Shown: one piece after another, positions 46,180-55,546 of the stretch
Position numbering within the stretch: position 1 is the first letter of the stretch
Layout: every line of letters begins with the position of its first letter
Origin: Pseudomonas cichorii
GTDB lineage: Bacteria > Pseudomonadota > Gammaproteobacteria > Pseudomonadales > Pseudomonadaceae
Assembly: GCF_018343775.1 (NCBI RefSeq)
Contig: NZ_CP074349.1
Span: 4,392,001 to 4,456,000, forward strand
Direction: 5' to 3'
DNA length: 64,000 nt
The notes under the pieces: generated by a model
What the model was told of the DNA's origin: nothing
The model's database searches: none
Seen by the model: only the letters and a program-made list of their open reading frames with translations
Translations under genes and position numbers: made by a program

Positions 46180-47574
46180 GTGAGCCGTACAGAAACTGAC
46201 AGCATTGGCCCGATAGAAGTCCCTGAAGACGCTTACTGGGGTGCACAGACCCAAAGGTCGCTGATCAACTTTGCGATTGGTGACCAGTCCATGCCGCTTG
46301 CCGTGCTGCATGCCCTGACCCTGATCAAGAAAGCCGCCGCCCGGGTCAATGATCGCAATGGCGACCTGCCCGCCGATATCGCCCGGCTCATCGAGCAGGC
46401 CGCCAACGAAGTGCTCGACGGTCAGCATGACGCCCAGTTTCCGCTGGTGGTCTGGCAGACCGGCAGCGGCACGCAAAGCAACATGAACGTCAACGAGGTG
46501 ATTGCCGGACGCGCCAACGAACTGGCTGGCCAGGGCCGTGGCGGCAAGAGCCCGGTGCATCCCAACGATCACGTCAACCGCTCACAGAGTTCCAATGACT
46601 GCTTCCCGACTGCCATGCACATCGCAGCGGCACAAGCGGTCAAGGAGCACCTGCTGCCCGCCATCGCCGAGCTGTCCAATGGCCTTGCCGAGCAGTCGGC
46701 ACGGCACATCAAACTGGTGAAAACCGGCCGCACCCACATGATGGATGCCACACCGATCACCTTCGGCCAGGAGCTTTCGGGCTTCGTGGCGCAACTGGAT
46801 TACGCCCAGAAAGCCATTCGCGCCACCTTGCCTGCGGTCTTTGAACTGGCTCAGGGCGGCACCGCCGTGGGCACCGGGCTGAATGCTCCCAAAGGATTCG
46901 CCGAGGCCGTGGCTGCGGAACTGGCGGCCCTGTCAGGACTGCCGTTCGTCACGGCGCCCAACAAGTTCGCCGCGCTGGCGGGCCATGAACCGCTCACTGC
47001 CTTGTCCGGGGCGCTCAAGACACTGGCCGTGGCCTTGATGAAAATCGCCAACGACCTGCGCCTGCTGGGCTCCGGCCCACGCGCCGGGCTTGCAGAAGTC
47101 CGGCTGCCAGCCAACGAACCGGGAAGCTCGATCATGCCCGGCAAGGTCAACCCGACCCAATGCGAGGCGCTGTCGATGCTGGCCTGTCAGGTCATGGGCA
47201 ACGACGTGACCATCGGTTTCGCCGCCAGCCAGGGGCATCTGCAACTGAACGTGTACAAACCGGTCATCATTCATAACCTGCTCCAGTCGATCCGGCTGCT
47301 GGCCGACGGATGCCGCAACTTCAACGAGCATTGCATCGCCGGCCTGGAACCCGATGCCGCAAAAATGGCCGAACACCTGGAGCGAGGCCTGATGCTGGTC
47401 ACCGCTCTCAATCCCCATATCGGTTACGACAAATCGGCGCAGATCGCCAAGAAAGCCTACAGCGAAGGGCTGACCTTGCGGGAAGCCGCCCTTGCCCTGG
47501 GCTATCTCACCGACGAGCAGTTCGACGCTTGGGTCCGACCGGAAAAAATGCTGGAGGCGGGTAGCAATGGCTGA
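46180..47574 (+). CDS. fumC: Class II fumarate hydratase
   Basis: This is the iron-independent fumarase interconverting fumarate and malate. The 464-residue product carries [40 protein letters not shown] and the superfamily signature [13 protein letters not shown]. The start is GTG 46180, preceded by AAGGAG (46166-46171); no ATG gives the family N-terminus [14 protein letters not shown]. Its last eight bases overlap the next gene. In P. aeruginosa the homologous fumC1 is induced by iron limitation, but I see no clear Fur box here. Confidence 0.95.
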   Translation: MSRTETDSIGPIEVPEDAYWGAQTQRSLINFAIGDQSMPLAVLHALTLIKKAAARVNDRNGDLPADIARLIEQAANEVLDGQHDAQFPLVVWQTGSGTQSNMNVNEVIAGRANELAGQGRGGKSPVHPNDHVNRSQSSNDCFPTAMHIAAAQAVKEHLLPAIAELSNGLAEQSARHIKLVKTGRTHMMDATPITFGQELSGFVAQLDYAQKAIRATLPAVFELAQGGTAVGTGLNAPKGFAEAVAAELAALSGLPFVTAPNKFAALAGHEPLTALSGALKTLAVALMKIANDLRLLGSGPRAGLAEVRLPANEPGSSIMPGKVNPTQCEALSMLACQVMGNDVTIGFAASQGHLQLNVYKPVIIHNLLQSIRLLADGCRNFNEHCIAGLEPDAAKMAEHLERGLMLVTALNPHIGYDKSAQIAKKAYSEGLTLREAALALGYLTDEQFDAWVRPEKMLEAGSNG

Positions 47575-48178
47575 CCCAAAGAGTGGTGCAACACCTCTGG
47601 AAGGCAGTGGGAAACGTATCCTGATGATTTACGGCACACCGAAGACCGTCAGTTTCTGCCACGCCCTGGGTGATGCCTACTCGCAGGGAGCACGCAGCAA
47701 AGGTCATGTAGTGAGGATGCTCAAGCTCAGCGAGCTGGACTTCGATCCGATCCTGCATAACGGCTACGAGCAGAGTCAGAATCTGGAACACGACCTGCTC
47801 GAAGCCCAGCGCCAGATCCACTGGGCCGAGCATCTTGTATTCGTCTACCCGGTTTCCTGGGGTGGTCTGCCAGCCTTGCTGAGTGGTTTCTTCGACCGGG
47901 TGTTCATGCCCGGTTTCGCCTTCAGGACCCACGGCCGCAGACACCCGTCCAACGAGCTGCTCAAGGGCAAGACCGCGGAGCTGCTGTCAACCATGGACAC
48001 CCCGCCCCGCTACTTCCGCTGGATCTACGGCGCACCGGCACATCGTCAGATGATTCGTACGATCCTGGCCTTCTGCGGAATCAGAACGAAACGCCTGACC
48101 GAATTCGCCCCGATCCGCACTTCCACCGAAGAACAGCGCCAGCAATGGCTTCGGCAGGCAGAACAACTGGGTAAATAG
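47567..48178 (+). CDS. NAD(P)H-dependent flavodoxin-fold oxidoreductase
   Basis: The 203-residue protein of the NAD(P)H quinone oxidoreductase/flavodoxin-2 family has the FMN/FAD-binding start [19 protein letters not shown] and the membrane- or dimer-facing block [31 protein letters not shown]. The substrate is unknown; quinones or nitro compounds are typical. ATG 47567 overlaps the fumC stop (ATGGCTGA), with GGAGG at 47553-47557 supporting it. Translationally coupled to fumC. Confidence 0.88.
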   Translation: MADPKSGATPLEGSGKRILMIYGTPKTVSFCHALGDAYSQGARSKGHVVRMLKLSELDFDPILHNGYEQSQNLEHDLLEAQRQIHWAEHLVFVYPVSWGGLPALLSGFFDRVFMPGFAFRTHGRRHPSNELLKGKTAELLSTMDTPPRYFRWIYGAPAHRQMIRTILAFCGIRTKRLTEFAPIRTSTEEQRQQWLRQAEQLGK

Positions 48179-48180
48179 CC

Positions 48181-48200
48181 GCTGGCGCTATACCGCCAGC
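48181..48200. terminator. Hairpin between convergent genes
   Basis: GCTGGCG (48181-48187) and CGCCAGC (48194-48200) pair across six bases, spanning the stop of the EamA gene just after the oxidoreductase stop. No T-run. Confidence 0.4.
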
Positions 48201-49144
48201 CGCTGCTTCCTGGCCTTCCAGCCAGCAATCATCGACGGCCCCAACGCAGTCAGGGCCGAGCCCAGCACCACCAGCACTGCACCGCCATAACCCAGCGCAT
48301 TGATTTCTTCGGCCTGCACGTAGTCGGGCCACAACCATGCGGCAACAGCCACCGCTGCCAGCGTCACCAGCGGCGTGAGGGCCAGGGTTGCGCTGACACG
48401 CGAAGCTTCCCAGTGCGCCAAAGCCTCGGCAAATGCGCCATAGGCCACCAGCGTGTTCAGGCAACACGCCAGCAATAACCAACCCTGCAACGGGCTCAAC
48501 TGCAAAGCCTCCATCGGATGCGCCCAGGGCGTGATCAGCAGCGCGCAGAACAGGTAGATCACCATCATGACCTGCAACGAGTTCCACACTGTCAGCAATT
48601 GCTTCTGGCTCAGGCCATAGAGACTCCAGACCACAGCAGCCAGAAAGGCAATCAGCACGCCGACGGTGTAATCACTCAACGAGGTAAACAACTCCTGAAG
48701 ACGCTCATTGAAGAACAAGCCAAAACCGACCAACAGAACAAGCAGACCAATGCCCTGCCCAAGACTGAATCGTTCCTTGAACATACAGATGCTGCCGAAC
48801 AACAGAAGAATGGGGCCGACTTGAATAATCAATTGCGCAGTCCCCGGGCTCAGCAGTCGCAGCCCCACCAGATACAGCACATAGTTGCCCACCAGGCCAA
48901 ACACTGCCAGCGCCACCAGAATCTTGCCTTTGCCCCCAAGCACCTTGAAGCTCGGCAAGCGCTTGACCGATGCCAGCCATATAAAGAGCAGGACGCCGGA
49001 TACCAGCAGACGGAACCAGGTCACCGTCACCGGATCCATCACTTGCAGCACTTGTTTGAGCTTGACGGGCAGGATGCCCCAGAGAAAAGCGGTCAACAGG
49101 GCAAGACAAAGGCCATACACCCAGCGGCCAGAAGAAATGTGCAT
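48188..49144 (-). CDS. DMT-superfamily (EamA) permease
   Basis: The 318-residue protein has ten hydrophobic segments in two EamA repeats (first about residues 9-150, second about 165-305). The region AVFGLVGNYVLYLVGLRLLSPGTAQLIIQVGPILLL is typical of the family. Members export amino acids, purines or other metabolites; the substrate is unknown. It is a single gene convergent with the fumC pair. Confidence 0.88.
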   Translation of the reverse strand: MHISSGRWVYGLCLALLTAFLWGILPVKLKQVLQVMDPVTVTWFRLLVSGVLLFIWLASVKRLPSFKVLGGKGKILVALAVFGLVGNYVLYLVGLRLLSPGTAQLIIQVGPILLLFGSICMFKERFSLGQGIGLLVLLVGFGLFFNERLQELFTSLSDYTVGVLIAFLAAVVWSLYGLSQKQLLTVWNSLQVMMVIYLFCALLITPWAHPMEALQLSPLQGWLLLACCLNTLVAYGAFAEALAHWEASRVSATLALTPLVTLAAVAVAAWLWPDYVQAEEINALGYGGAVLVVLGSALTALGPSMIAGWKARKQRLAV

Positions 49145-49241
49145 CGGTCATCCCGGATCAGACAAAGCAGAGTTGTCAGTCTAGGCACAGATTGGCGCTG
49201 CTCACAGATACAGCTGGAGACGCATAACGCCCCCAATTGTT

Positions 49242-49838
49242 TTAGTGTTCGCGGTGATTGCGCTGATAAGTCTCATGGCCCATGGCCTTGATCTGCCCTT
49301 CGATCAAGGCATCGAAAGGCCGCAGCAGCTCGGCGAACGAATGCCCGGGCTCAAGGATTTGCAAGGCGTGAGTAATCGCCTCAAGCGTCGACAAGGCATC
49401 TGGCCCCGGTGCCTTGCGCAGGCGATAACGTGAAATCGGAGCAGAGCCCAATGTCACTCTGGGCAACCCGACCAATAACGGGTTGAGGTGCAGCAGTTTT
49501 CTCGCCTTGCGCCAGGTGCCATCCGGAACCACCAGCAGCATCGGCTGATCCTGATCGGCATAGGCCTTCAACGCTTGCGCATCTTCGCCCGGAAACAACA
49601 GGCGCGCCTGATAACCGGGCTGATTCAGCAGCGCTTCCAGATCCTCGAACACCTCACCCACCACAAGTTGCGCATTGACCAGCCCAAGGGCAGCCAGACG
49701 TGCAGTATTCAAGGCGTGACTGACTTCACTGGGATGTTGCAGCACCAACACGCGGGTGCGGCTATCCAGTTGTGGAATCAAGGCGCAGAGACAGTGGTTG
49801 TCAGGCCGCAGGCAGCGCTCGCAGCGAGCACGGGACAT
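49242..49838 (-). CDS. DTW-domain protein (tRNA-uridine aminocarboxypropyltransferase family)
   Basis: The 198-residue protein from ATG 49838 has an N-terminal zinc-ribbon-like motif C6-E-R-C9 / C16-L-C18 and the DTW-type motif VVPDGTWRKARKLLHLNP (DGTW in place of DTW). Family members (TapT/TuaA) transfer the aminocarboxypropyl group of SAM to tRNA uridine to form acp3U. The open frame up to 49862 adds eight residues before the conserved cysteines and is not favoured. Confidence 0.85.
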   Translation of the reverse strand: MSRARCERCLRPDNHCLCALIPQLDSRTRVLVLQHPSEVSHALNTARLAALGLVNAQLVVGEVFEDLEALLNQPGYQARLLFPGEDAQALKAYADQDQPMLLVVPDGTWRKARKLLHLNPLLVGLPRVTLGSAPISRYRLRKAPGPDALSTLEAITHALQILEPGHSFAELLRPFDALIEGQIKAMGHETYQRNHREH

Positions 49839-50018
49839 GGTTTTCTCTTCAATTGCAGACAAGGCGCGCAGTCTAGCCGATCACCCGACCGGCCTGAACC
49901 CGCTATCGGGCACCCGTCGCCCTGCACAGGCCGTCAGCAAACTTCAGCTAGCCTGAAACCGAGGGCTGGTTTATCCGAAGTTCCCGTAATCCTGACATGA
50001 TTAAAATCCGGGGCTTCC

Positions 50019-50276
50019 ATGAATCGCGAGGACATCAACCAAAGGGTGCTCGACATTCTGGGAGTCATTCTGGTGGACAAATCCGCACTGCGCGACGATG
50101 TGCCCTTCGAGGATCTCGTGCTGGATGAGCAGGACATCAACGAGCTTTTCGGGCGTCTGGAAGAAGAGTTCGACTTCGCGTTCCCGGCCTCCATAAGAGA
50201 ACGCGCCATCCATAAACCCGAGCATCTGTCGCTGCCCGTGGTGGTGGATCTGATCGTACTGATGCGCCAGGTATAG
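50019..50276 (+). CDS. Acyl-carrier-protein-like small protein lacking the phosphopantetheine serine
   Basis: The 85-residue acidic protein has the four-helix ACP pattern: RVLDILGVILVDKSALRDDVPFEDLVLDEQDINELFGRLEEEF is split around the normal prosthetic site. Where carrier proteins read D-S-L, this one reads D36-E37-Q38, so there is no serine for 4'-phosphopantetheine, while the following INELFGRLEEEFDF helix is well preserved. It may act as a regulatory or structural partner instead of a carrier. ATG 50019 is not preceded by a strong ribosome site. No fatty acid or polyketide genes are adjacent. Confidence 0.75.
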   Translation: MNREDINQRVLDILGVILVDKSALRDDVPFEDLVLDEQDINELFGRLEEEFDFAFPASIRERAIHKPEHLSLPVVVDLIVLMRQV

Positions 50277-50376
50277 CGGCAGGAAAAAGACAATTGAAAA
50301 CAGATAACGGGACACGGCCTTGCGTCCCGCTCGGATGGAGCGCCAATACAGGTGACCGGCAGCGGTCAACCAAGGC

Positions 50377-50499
50377 TTATCGACGTGGGCGGCGACGCTC
50401 GTCCTCGGCGCGCACAGGTATAGGTTGCAGTTTGGGCCGTTCAATCAAACCCAGCGCAACACCCAGATCATGGAGCCAGTCTTGCAATTTGCTATTCAT
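50377..50499 (-). CDS. Small basic protein (40 aa)
   Basis: ATG 50499 is preceded by AGGGGG five bases upstream. It encodes a 40-residue protein starting MNSKLQDWLHDLGVALGLIE, with an amphipathic N-terminal helix, and ending in an arginine-rich tail (DERRRPRR). The in-frame extension to 50559 lacks a ribosome site. I believe similar short proteins occur in other pseudomonads, but this is from memory. Function unknown. Confidence 0.55.
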   Translation of the reverse strand: MNSKLQDWLHDLGVALGLIERPKLQPIPVRAEDERRRPRR

Positions 50500-50683
50500 A
50501 ACGCCCCCTTGAGGGAAAACCGGGCAACAGGCAATGCACCGATTGCTAATACTGATCATAGAAGCAAGTTTTAATTTAGCAGAGCATCTCGGAAAACATT
50601 TTTCCCGATGGAATCAATGTGACACCTCTGCGCGTTTCCTTCTAGTCTTTACGACAGACGGCTTTGCACTGTCGCAACCTCGA

Positions 50684-52162
50684 CTATTCCGGCAAACGCA
50701 GCACGCCATCTTCGTCCGTCATGGCCCGCTCAAGCAAATCAGGCGGCAGGTTTTTGCTGGCCCGCGCGCCCAGCAACTTGAGCTGTTCGCTGCGGCTGAC
50801 CAGATTACCGCGACCATCCGTTAATTTGTTACGGGCAGCGGAATAAGCTTTATCAAGTTGTTGCAAGCGATTGCCGACCTCATCCAGATCCTGAATGAAC
50901 AACACGAACTTGTCGTACAGCCACCCTGCCCGCTCCGCGATTTCCCGGGCGTTCTGGCTCTGGCGCTCCTGCTTCCACAGGCTGTCGATGACCCGCAAGG
51001 TGGCAAGCAGCGTCGTCGGGCTGACAATCACGATATTACGGTCGAACGCTTCCTGAAACAGATTGGGCTCAGCCTGCAAAGCCGCCGAAAACGCCGCTTC
51101 TATAGGTACGAACAGCAAAACGAAATCCAGGCTGTGCAGCCCTTCAAGACGCTTGTAATCCTTGCCGGACAAGCCTTTTACGTGATTGCGCAAGGACAGC
51201 ACATGCTGCTTCAAGGCCGCCTGACCGATCACCTCGTCGGCCGCCGACACATATTGCTGGTAGGCCGTCAGACTGACCTTGGCGTCCACTACAACCTGCT
51301 TGTCCCCTGGCAGCATGATCAGAACATCAGGCTGGAAGCGTTCGCCGTCCGGCCCCTTGAGACTGACCTGGGTCTGGTATTCGCGGCCTTTCTCAAGCCC
51401 GGCATGCTCCAGCACCCGCTCCAGAATCAGCTCACCCCAGTTGCCCTGGGTTTTCTGGCCCTTGAGTGCGCGAGTCAGGTTGGTCGCTTCATCGCTCAGG
51501 CGCAGGTTCAATTGCTGCAGGCGCTCCAGCTCCTTGCCCAGGGAAAACCGTTCGCGGGCTTCGTTCTGGTAGCTCTCCTCCACGCGCTTCTCGAATGACT
51601 GGATGCGCTCCTTCAGAGGATTGAGCAGTTGCCCCAACTGTTGCTGACTGGTTTCAGCGAAACGCTGCTCACGCTCATCGAAAATCTTGCCTGCCAGTTC
51701 AGCAAACTGGGCGCGCAACTCATCACGCGAACCCTGGAGATCGTTCAAGCGTTGCTGATGGCTTTCCTGTTGTTCACGCAACTCGGCATTCAAGGCTGCG
51801 CACTGGGCATCCAGACGGCGCAGCTCGTTTTCCTTGCTGGCCCGCTCAAGGTTCCAGCCATGGGCGGCATCACGGCCGTTATCGCATTCCAGACGCAGCA
51901 GCTCGACTTCGCGGCGCACCGCAGCCAGATCGGCCTGACGGGCAGCGTTGGCCTGGCTCAGGTCGCTGATCTCGTCGCGGCTGGCGTCCAGTTGGGCGTT
52001 GAGGCCATCCTGAGCCATCTGCGCCATGCTCAAGCGCTCATCGAGCAATGCCGTGTCGGCCTGCTGACGCGCCAGACGCCGCTGCAACTGCCAGACCCAC
52101 GCCAGCAAAGGCAGCGCCGCCACACCAAGCCCCAGCAACAGGCTGTTCAGGTCCAAAGCCAT
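50684..52162 (-). CDS. rmuC: DNA recombination protein RmuC
   Basis: The 492-residue protein has an N-terminal membrane helix (about residues 8-26), a long coiled coil (about 30-215), and a C-terminal nuclease-like RmuC domain. That domain holds GNWGELILERVLEHAGLEKGREY, PDVLIMLPGDKQVVVDAKVSLTAYQQY and FVLLFVPIEAAFSAAL. RmuC limits inversions at short inverted repeats and resembles restriction-type nucleases. It is a single gene; a gene-poor 0.9 kb region lies upstream. Confidence 0.95.
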   Translation of the reverse strand: MALDLNSLLLGLGVAALPLLAWVWQLQRRLARQQADTALLDERLSMAQMAQDGLNAQLDASRDEISDLSQANAARQADLAAVRREVELLRLECDNGRDAAHGWNLERASKENELRRLDAQCAALNAELREQQESHQQRLNDLQGSRDELRAQFAELAGKIFDEREQRFAETSQQQLGQLLNPLKERIQSFEKRVEESYQNEARERFSLGKELERLQQLNLRLSDEATNLTRALKGQKTQGNWGELILERVLEHAGLEKGREYQTQVSLKGPDGERFQPDVLIMLPGDKQVVVDAKVSLTAYQQYVSAADEVIGQAALKQHVLSLRNHVKGLSGKDYKRLEGLHSLDFVLLFVPIEAAFSAALQAEPNLFQEAFDRNIVIVSPTTLLATLRVIDSLWKQERQSQNAREIAERAGWLYDKFVLFIQDLDEVGNRLQQLDKAYSAARNKLTDGRGNLVSRSEQLKLLGARASKNLPPDLLERAMTDEDGVLRLPE

Positions 52163-53065
52163 AACGACTCCCTACATGCCGGATCATTGCCTGCGGCATT
52201 GTGAACAAAAGAAGATTCAGAAACGTCTGCGCGACAGAGGCAGCGACTCAAGGCAGGCATGATAGGCATTGCGGGGAAAATCGGGGGACATAACTCTACT
52301 CTCTTTTAGTGCAAGGTAAACCCTGCATATAACCGCCTGATGTGACGGGACAATCCACAGAAGCTGTGGATAACTCAGTGGACAACCCCCCTTTAACCTC
52401 CGCAAACCCATACAGAACGGGGGTTGCGCTCAAACTGACGATTTTTTCACCAGTAAAAAAAAGCGATGTTTTTCATTGACTTAATAATTCACCACAGTAA
52501 ATCAAACTCTTAGGGCCATATGTGACAGTGATGTGGCAGCTTGTGCCGCTAATGTGAACAAGTAGATTTTACGTCCCCCGGACAAGCCACCCGACAAGGA
52601 AAAATATTTGTAAATATCCCTTTCATTTTTCCGGATATTGCATTAGTGTTGTCGCCGTTAGTACCAAGCTGAAAATCAATTCCGGTCGATAAGTCCCCCG
52701 ACAAGCGCCAATCCATGTGGAAGCGGTGTCGACAACAAGGGATCGACCACCTCGATGGTTTCCAGACATGTCCTGCGCAACATGACCCACAAAGGGCAAA
52801 GCGCAATCATGGCCTGCATTGACCAGCCTGCAATTGATCAGGATCTGCACCCCGAGCGTCGAACCTTTGCTCCTGTTGTGTTGCCTGCCCTCCTAAGTAC
52901 CTACCTGTCAGCCAGGGCGCCATACGATAAAGCGCGCTTCAACTGACGGCCTTGTTCCAGTCAGGTTCTTCGCCAGGCCAGCTTCGACACTCAAGCCAGC
53001 CCGCGTTTACTGGAGCTCTTATTGATGCACGGTATTGTTCCGTGTCGTTTCAGGAAACACTTTCA
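52163..53065. other. Gene-poor 903-base region with repeated GTCCCCCGA motif
   Basis: No frame here has a good start, codon use or recognised domain. The motif GTCCCCCGA or a near copy occurs at 52281-52289 (minus strand), 52573-52581 (GTCCCCCGG) and 52693-52701, with a shorter ACCCGACAAG at 52589-52598. An ATATTT/AAATAT palindrome (52604-52617) lies between copies. A 24-codon minus-strand frame (52217-52291) starts within the first copy but has a poor ribosome site. A small RNA or complex promoter region is possible. Confidence 0.4.
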
Positions 53066-53293
53066 ATGATGACTACTCATATCCAGACTCAGGATGCCAT
53101 CCGCACCCTCACCCACGCTTTCGCTCCAATGGACTGCCTGATCATGGCAGCCCGCAAAGGCTCCTTCAGCTTTACCATCGTCAATGAACACGGTATTGCC
53201 CGCCACAGCGAACGCCTTTACCCCGATCAGTACTCCAGCGCCGAGCCGCTGCAGGCCGTGATCGAGCGGACCCGCCAGGCCCTGACTGCCTGA
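53066..53293 (+). CDS. Small conserved hypothetical protein (75 aa)
   Basis: ATG 53066, with AGGAA seven bases upstream, encodes a 75-residue protein. It has an alternating pattern that suggests a compact alpha/beta fold (CLIMAARKGSFSFTIVNEHGIARHSERLY) and a C-terminal helix (LQAVIERTRQALTA). The upstream in-frame extension to 52952 is not supported. A strong terminator follows within 20 bases, which supports a real transcript. Function unknown. Confidence 0.72.
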   Translation: MMTTHIQTQDAIRTLTHAFAPMDCLIMAARKGSFSFTIVNEHGIARHSERLYPDQYSSAEPLQAVIERTRQALTA

Positions 53294-53310
53294 AGCCAAA
53301 AGCCGCTCCA

Positions 53311-53339
53311 AAGCCCCGCCCTCAAAGCGGGGCTTTTTT
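53311..53339 (+). terminator. rho-independent terminator
   Basis: The stem AAGCCCCGC (53311-53319) / GCGGGGCTT (53327-53335) is followed by TTTT, immediately after the 75-residue gene. Confidence 0.92.
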
Positions 53340-53401
53340 GTTTCTGCGCGCCCCATCTAATCGCCAACCGATCTATAGCACCGAGTGCAAATCCTAAAAC
53401 G

Positions 53402-53422
53402 ATGTAAAACATAATTTTACAT
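53402..53422. promoter_or_regulatory. AT-rich palindrome, possible operator
   Basis: ATGTAAAA (53402-53409) and TTTTACAT (53415-53422) are perfect arms with a five-base spacer, about 120 bases before the next plus-strand gene. Symmetry suits a dimeric regulator; the identity is unknown. Confidence 0.4.
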
Positions 53423-53543
53423 TCCAATTATGAGACTACACTTCAACTCAAGCGGCCTTGGGCTGCTTCCAGTGGGCCCTGTCCGATTCACCGCTGCCAC
53501 GCATCAGGGTCCGCTGGTCATTATCTAGCGAGCTGACTGTATT

Positions 53544-54029
53544 ATGGGTATTGCAGCCATAGAATTATGCCGCCACGTAATCCGCCCCACCCTGGTTTAT
53601 CTGGATCGTCAAAACCCCTGCGCCGAATCGCTGCTCCTGGGCATTGCGGCCAGCCAGTCATCACTGGGCGATGCGCTGGGCAGCAGACGCGGACATGGCC
53701 TGTACCGCATTCCCGAGTTGCGGCACCGCCAACTCTGGGACAACTACCTCGCACACGACCCGGACCTCGCCAGCCGCGTGCGCGGCCTTGCCAGCCAGCA
53801 TGCCTTCCTGAGCGGACCGAATCTGGAACTGGCCGTCAACCTACGCTACTCCACCGCCATTGCCTGGATGATGATCGAAGCCCAGACCGTCACCTTACCC
53901 ACCGAAGACGATGCATTGGCCATGGCCAGAATCTGGCGACAGATCTTTCAGCCCCAGGGACGATTAAGGGACTTCGTGACAACTTGGCACTCGTGTGTAG
54001 CCCCTATTTATTTATCGCAACACGCATGA
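53544..54029 (+). CDS. Hypothetical protein (161 aa)
   Basis: This is a 161-residue protein starting MGIAAIELCRHVIRPTLVYL. It is mostly helical by composition, with conserved-looking blocks SLLLGIAASQSSLGDALGSRRG, GLYRIPELRHRQLWDNYL and LELAVNLRYSTAIAWMMIEAQT. No signal peptide or membrane helix is seen. The ribosome site before ATG 53544 is weak. I do not recognise the family; the phrasing hints at phage-structural or lysis-associated proteins, but there is no prophage around it. The fadL-like gene follows 145 bases downstream. Confidence 0.65.
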   Translation: MGIAAIELCRHVIRPTLVYLDRQNPCAESLLLGIAASQSSLGDALGSRRGHGLYRIPELRHRQLWDNYLAHDPDLASRVRGLASQHAFLSGPNLELAVNLRYSTAIAWMMIEAQTVTLPTEDDALAMARIWRQIFQPQGRLRDFVTTWHSCVAPIYLSQHA

Positions 54030-54174
54030 TTGCGAAAAAACAAAGTTCTGGAAAATTCCCGCAGTATTATCGGATTGTCCTACAAAAATAGCTCTAAATC
54101 GGGCTCTTCAGCCTATAGCGCGTTCTCAAAAATGTTGGTAATTTCCGACCCGTGATCAACAAGGAGTTCTAATA

Positions 54175-55458
54175 ATGAAAATAACGACAAAAGCAATTCA
54201 CAGGACAACACTTGGTTTAGCCATTGGCCTGGCATCATCACAACTTCTCGCATCCGGTTTCGCAATCAACGAACAAAGCATCAGTGCAATGGGTACCGGC
54301 TTTGCCGGACGCTCCTCTTCCGCCGAGGACGCCAGTACGGTGTTCGGCAACCCGGCCGGCATGTCCCGCCTCAAGCGCGAACAAGTCAGCGTTGGCGCAG
54401 CGGCAATCATCGCCAAAACCGATATCAGCAATGCCAGCAGCACTTTCGGCGGCAGCAATGACGGCGACATGGTGCCGGTCGTTGGCGTCCCCATGGGCTA
54501 CTACGTCAAACCACTGGACGATCAATGGGCCGTAGGCCTGGGTGTCTATGTGCCGTTTGGCCTGGTCACCGACTATGAAAACGGTTTCGCCGGCCGCTAC
54601 TGGGCTGACAAGAGCCACGTACAGGTCATCACCTTCCAGCCGACTGTCAGCTACGCCTTCAACGACCGGGTTTCCATCGGTTTCGGCCCGACCATCAACC
54701 GCATCGAAGGCGAACTGACCTCCTCGACCATCAACGCCGCCTCCTTCGGCACCAACGACGGCAAGGTCAAGATCAAGGGTGACGATGTCGCTCTGGGCTT
54801 CAACGTCGGCATCCTGGTCCAGGCCACCGACACCACCCGCCTGGGCCTGACCTACCACTCCAAGGTCGACTACAAGCTCGAAGGCAAGACCAAGGTCGAA
54901 GGTGCCAGCTTCGGCCCCTTCAACGGCCAGAAGTACGACGCCTCTCTGGATATCAGCACACCTGAGTCGGTGGACTTCTCCATCACCCAGCAACTGGACG
55001 AAAACTGGACCGTGTATGCAGGCAGCACCTGGACACGCTGGAGCCGCCTGAAAGACATCACCGTCAACAACAGCGGTGTTCCGGCTGGTTTGGGTGGTGC
55101 CAACGGTGCAATCGGACGCATTTCCGAAGAGCAGGACTGGCATGACACCTGGGCCCATGCCATCGGCGCTTCGTACAAGGTCAACAACGAGTGGACCTTG
55201 CGCACCGGCTACTCCGTTGACCAATCGCCAACCAACAACGTGAACCGCTCTCCACGCATTCCGACCGGTGATCGTCAGATCGTCAGCTTCGGCGCTGGCT
55301 GGACCCCGAGCGATGCGATCACCATCGATGTCGCCTATTCGTACCTGTGGGAAGACGAAGCCAAGATTCGCAACGCCAGTACCTCCAAAGGTGCCTACAG
55401 CGCCGACTTCAAGAACAGCGCCCACGGTATCGGTACTTCGCTGACCTATCGCTTCTGA
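54175..55458 (+). CDS. OmpP1/FadL-family outer membrane transporter
   Basis: The 427-residue protein has a signal peptide cleaved near residue 26 (LASSQLLA|SGFAINEQS). The FadL N-terminal hatch starts with GFAINEQSISAMGTGFAG and contains the NPA motif (VFGNPAGMSR). The beta-barrel ends in the C-terminal aromatic motif SLTYRF. FadL proteins let long-chain fatty acids and other hydrophobic compounds cross the outer membrane by lateral diffusion. An AAGGAG-type site precedes ATG 54175 and a bidirectional terminator follows. Confidence 0.94.
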   Translation: MKITTKAIHRTTLGLAIGLASSQLLASGFAINEQSISAMGTGFAGRSSSAEDASTVFGNPAGMSRLKREQVSVGAAAIIAKTDISNASSTFGGSNDGDMVPVVGVPMGYYVKPLDDQWAVGLGVYVPFGLVTDYENGFAGRYWADKSHVQVITFQPTVSYAFNDRVSIGFGPTINRIEGELTSSTINAASFGTNDGKVKIKGDDVALGFNVGILVQATDTTRLGLTYHSKVDYKLEGKTKVEGASFGPFNGQKYDASLDISTPESVDFSITQQLDENWTVYAGSTWTRWSRLKDITVNNSGVPAGLGGANGAIGRISEEQDWHDTWAHAIGASYKVNNEWTLRTGYSVDQSPTNNVNRSPRIPTGDRQIVSFGAGWTPSDAITIDVAYSYLWEDEAKIRNASTSKGAYSADFKNSAHGIGTSLTYRF

Positions 55459-55501
55459 TAACACCTGACCAGGGCAGGCCGAACAGCCTGTCAGCGGCCA
55501 C

Positions 55502-55538
55502 AAAAAAGCCCGCGACCCTCACTGGTCGCGGGCTTTTT
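55502..55538. terminator. Bidirectional rho-independent terminator
   Basis: The stem AGCCCGCGACC / GGTCGCGGGCT has A6 on the left and T5 on the right. It lies between the convergent fadL-like and glutathione peroxidase genes. Confidence 0.92.
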
Positions 55539-55546
55539 CGTATGGG

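Noticed and set aside
52217..52291. 24-codon minus-strand frame upstream of rmuC
   Set aside because: Too short and with a weak ribosome site; kept only as a remark in the finding on this region.
52755..52946. 63-codon plus-strand frame in the gene-poor region
   Set aside because: No ribosome site, no pattern in the translation, and it sits among competing random frames on both strands.
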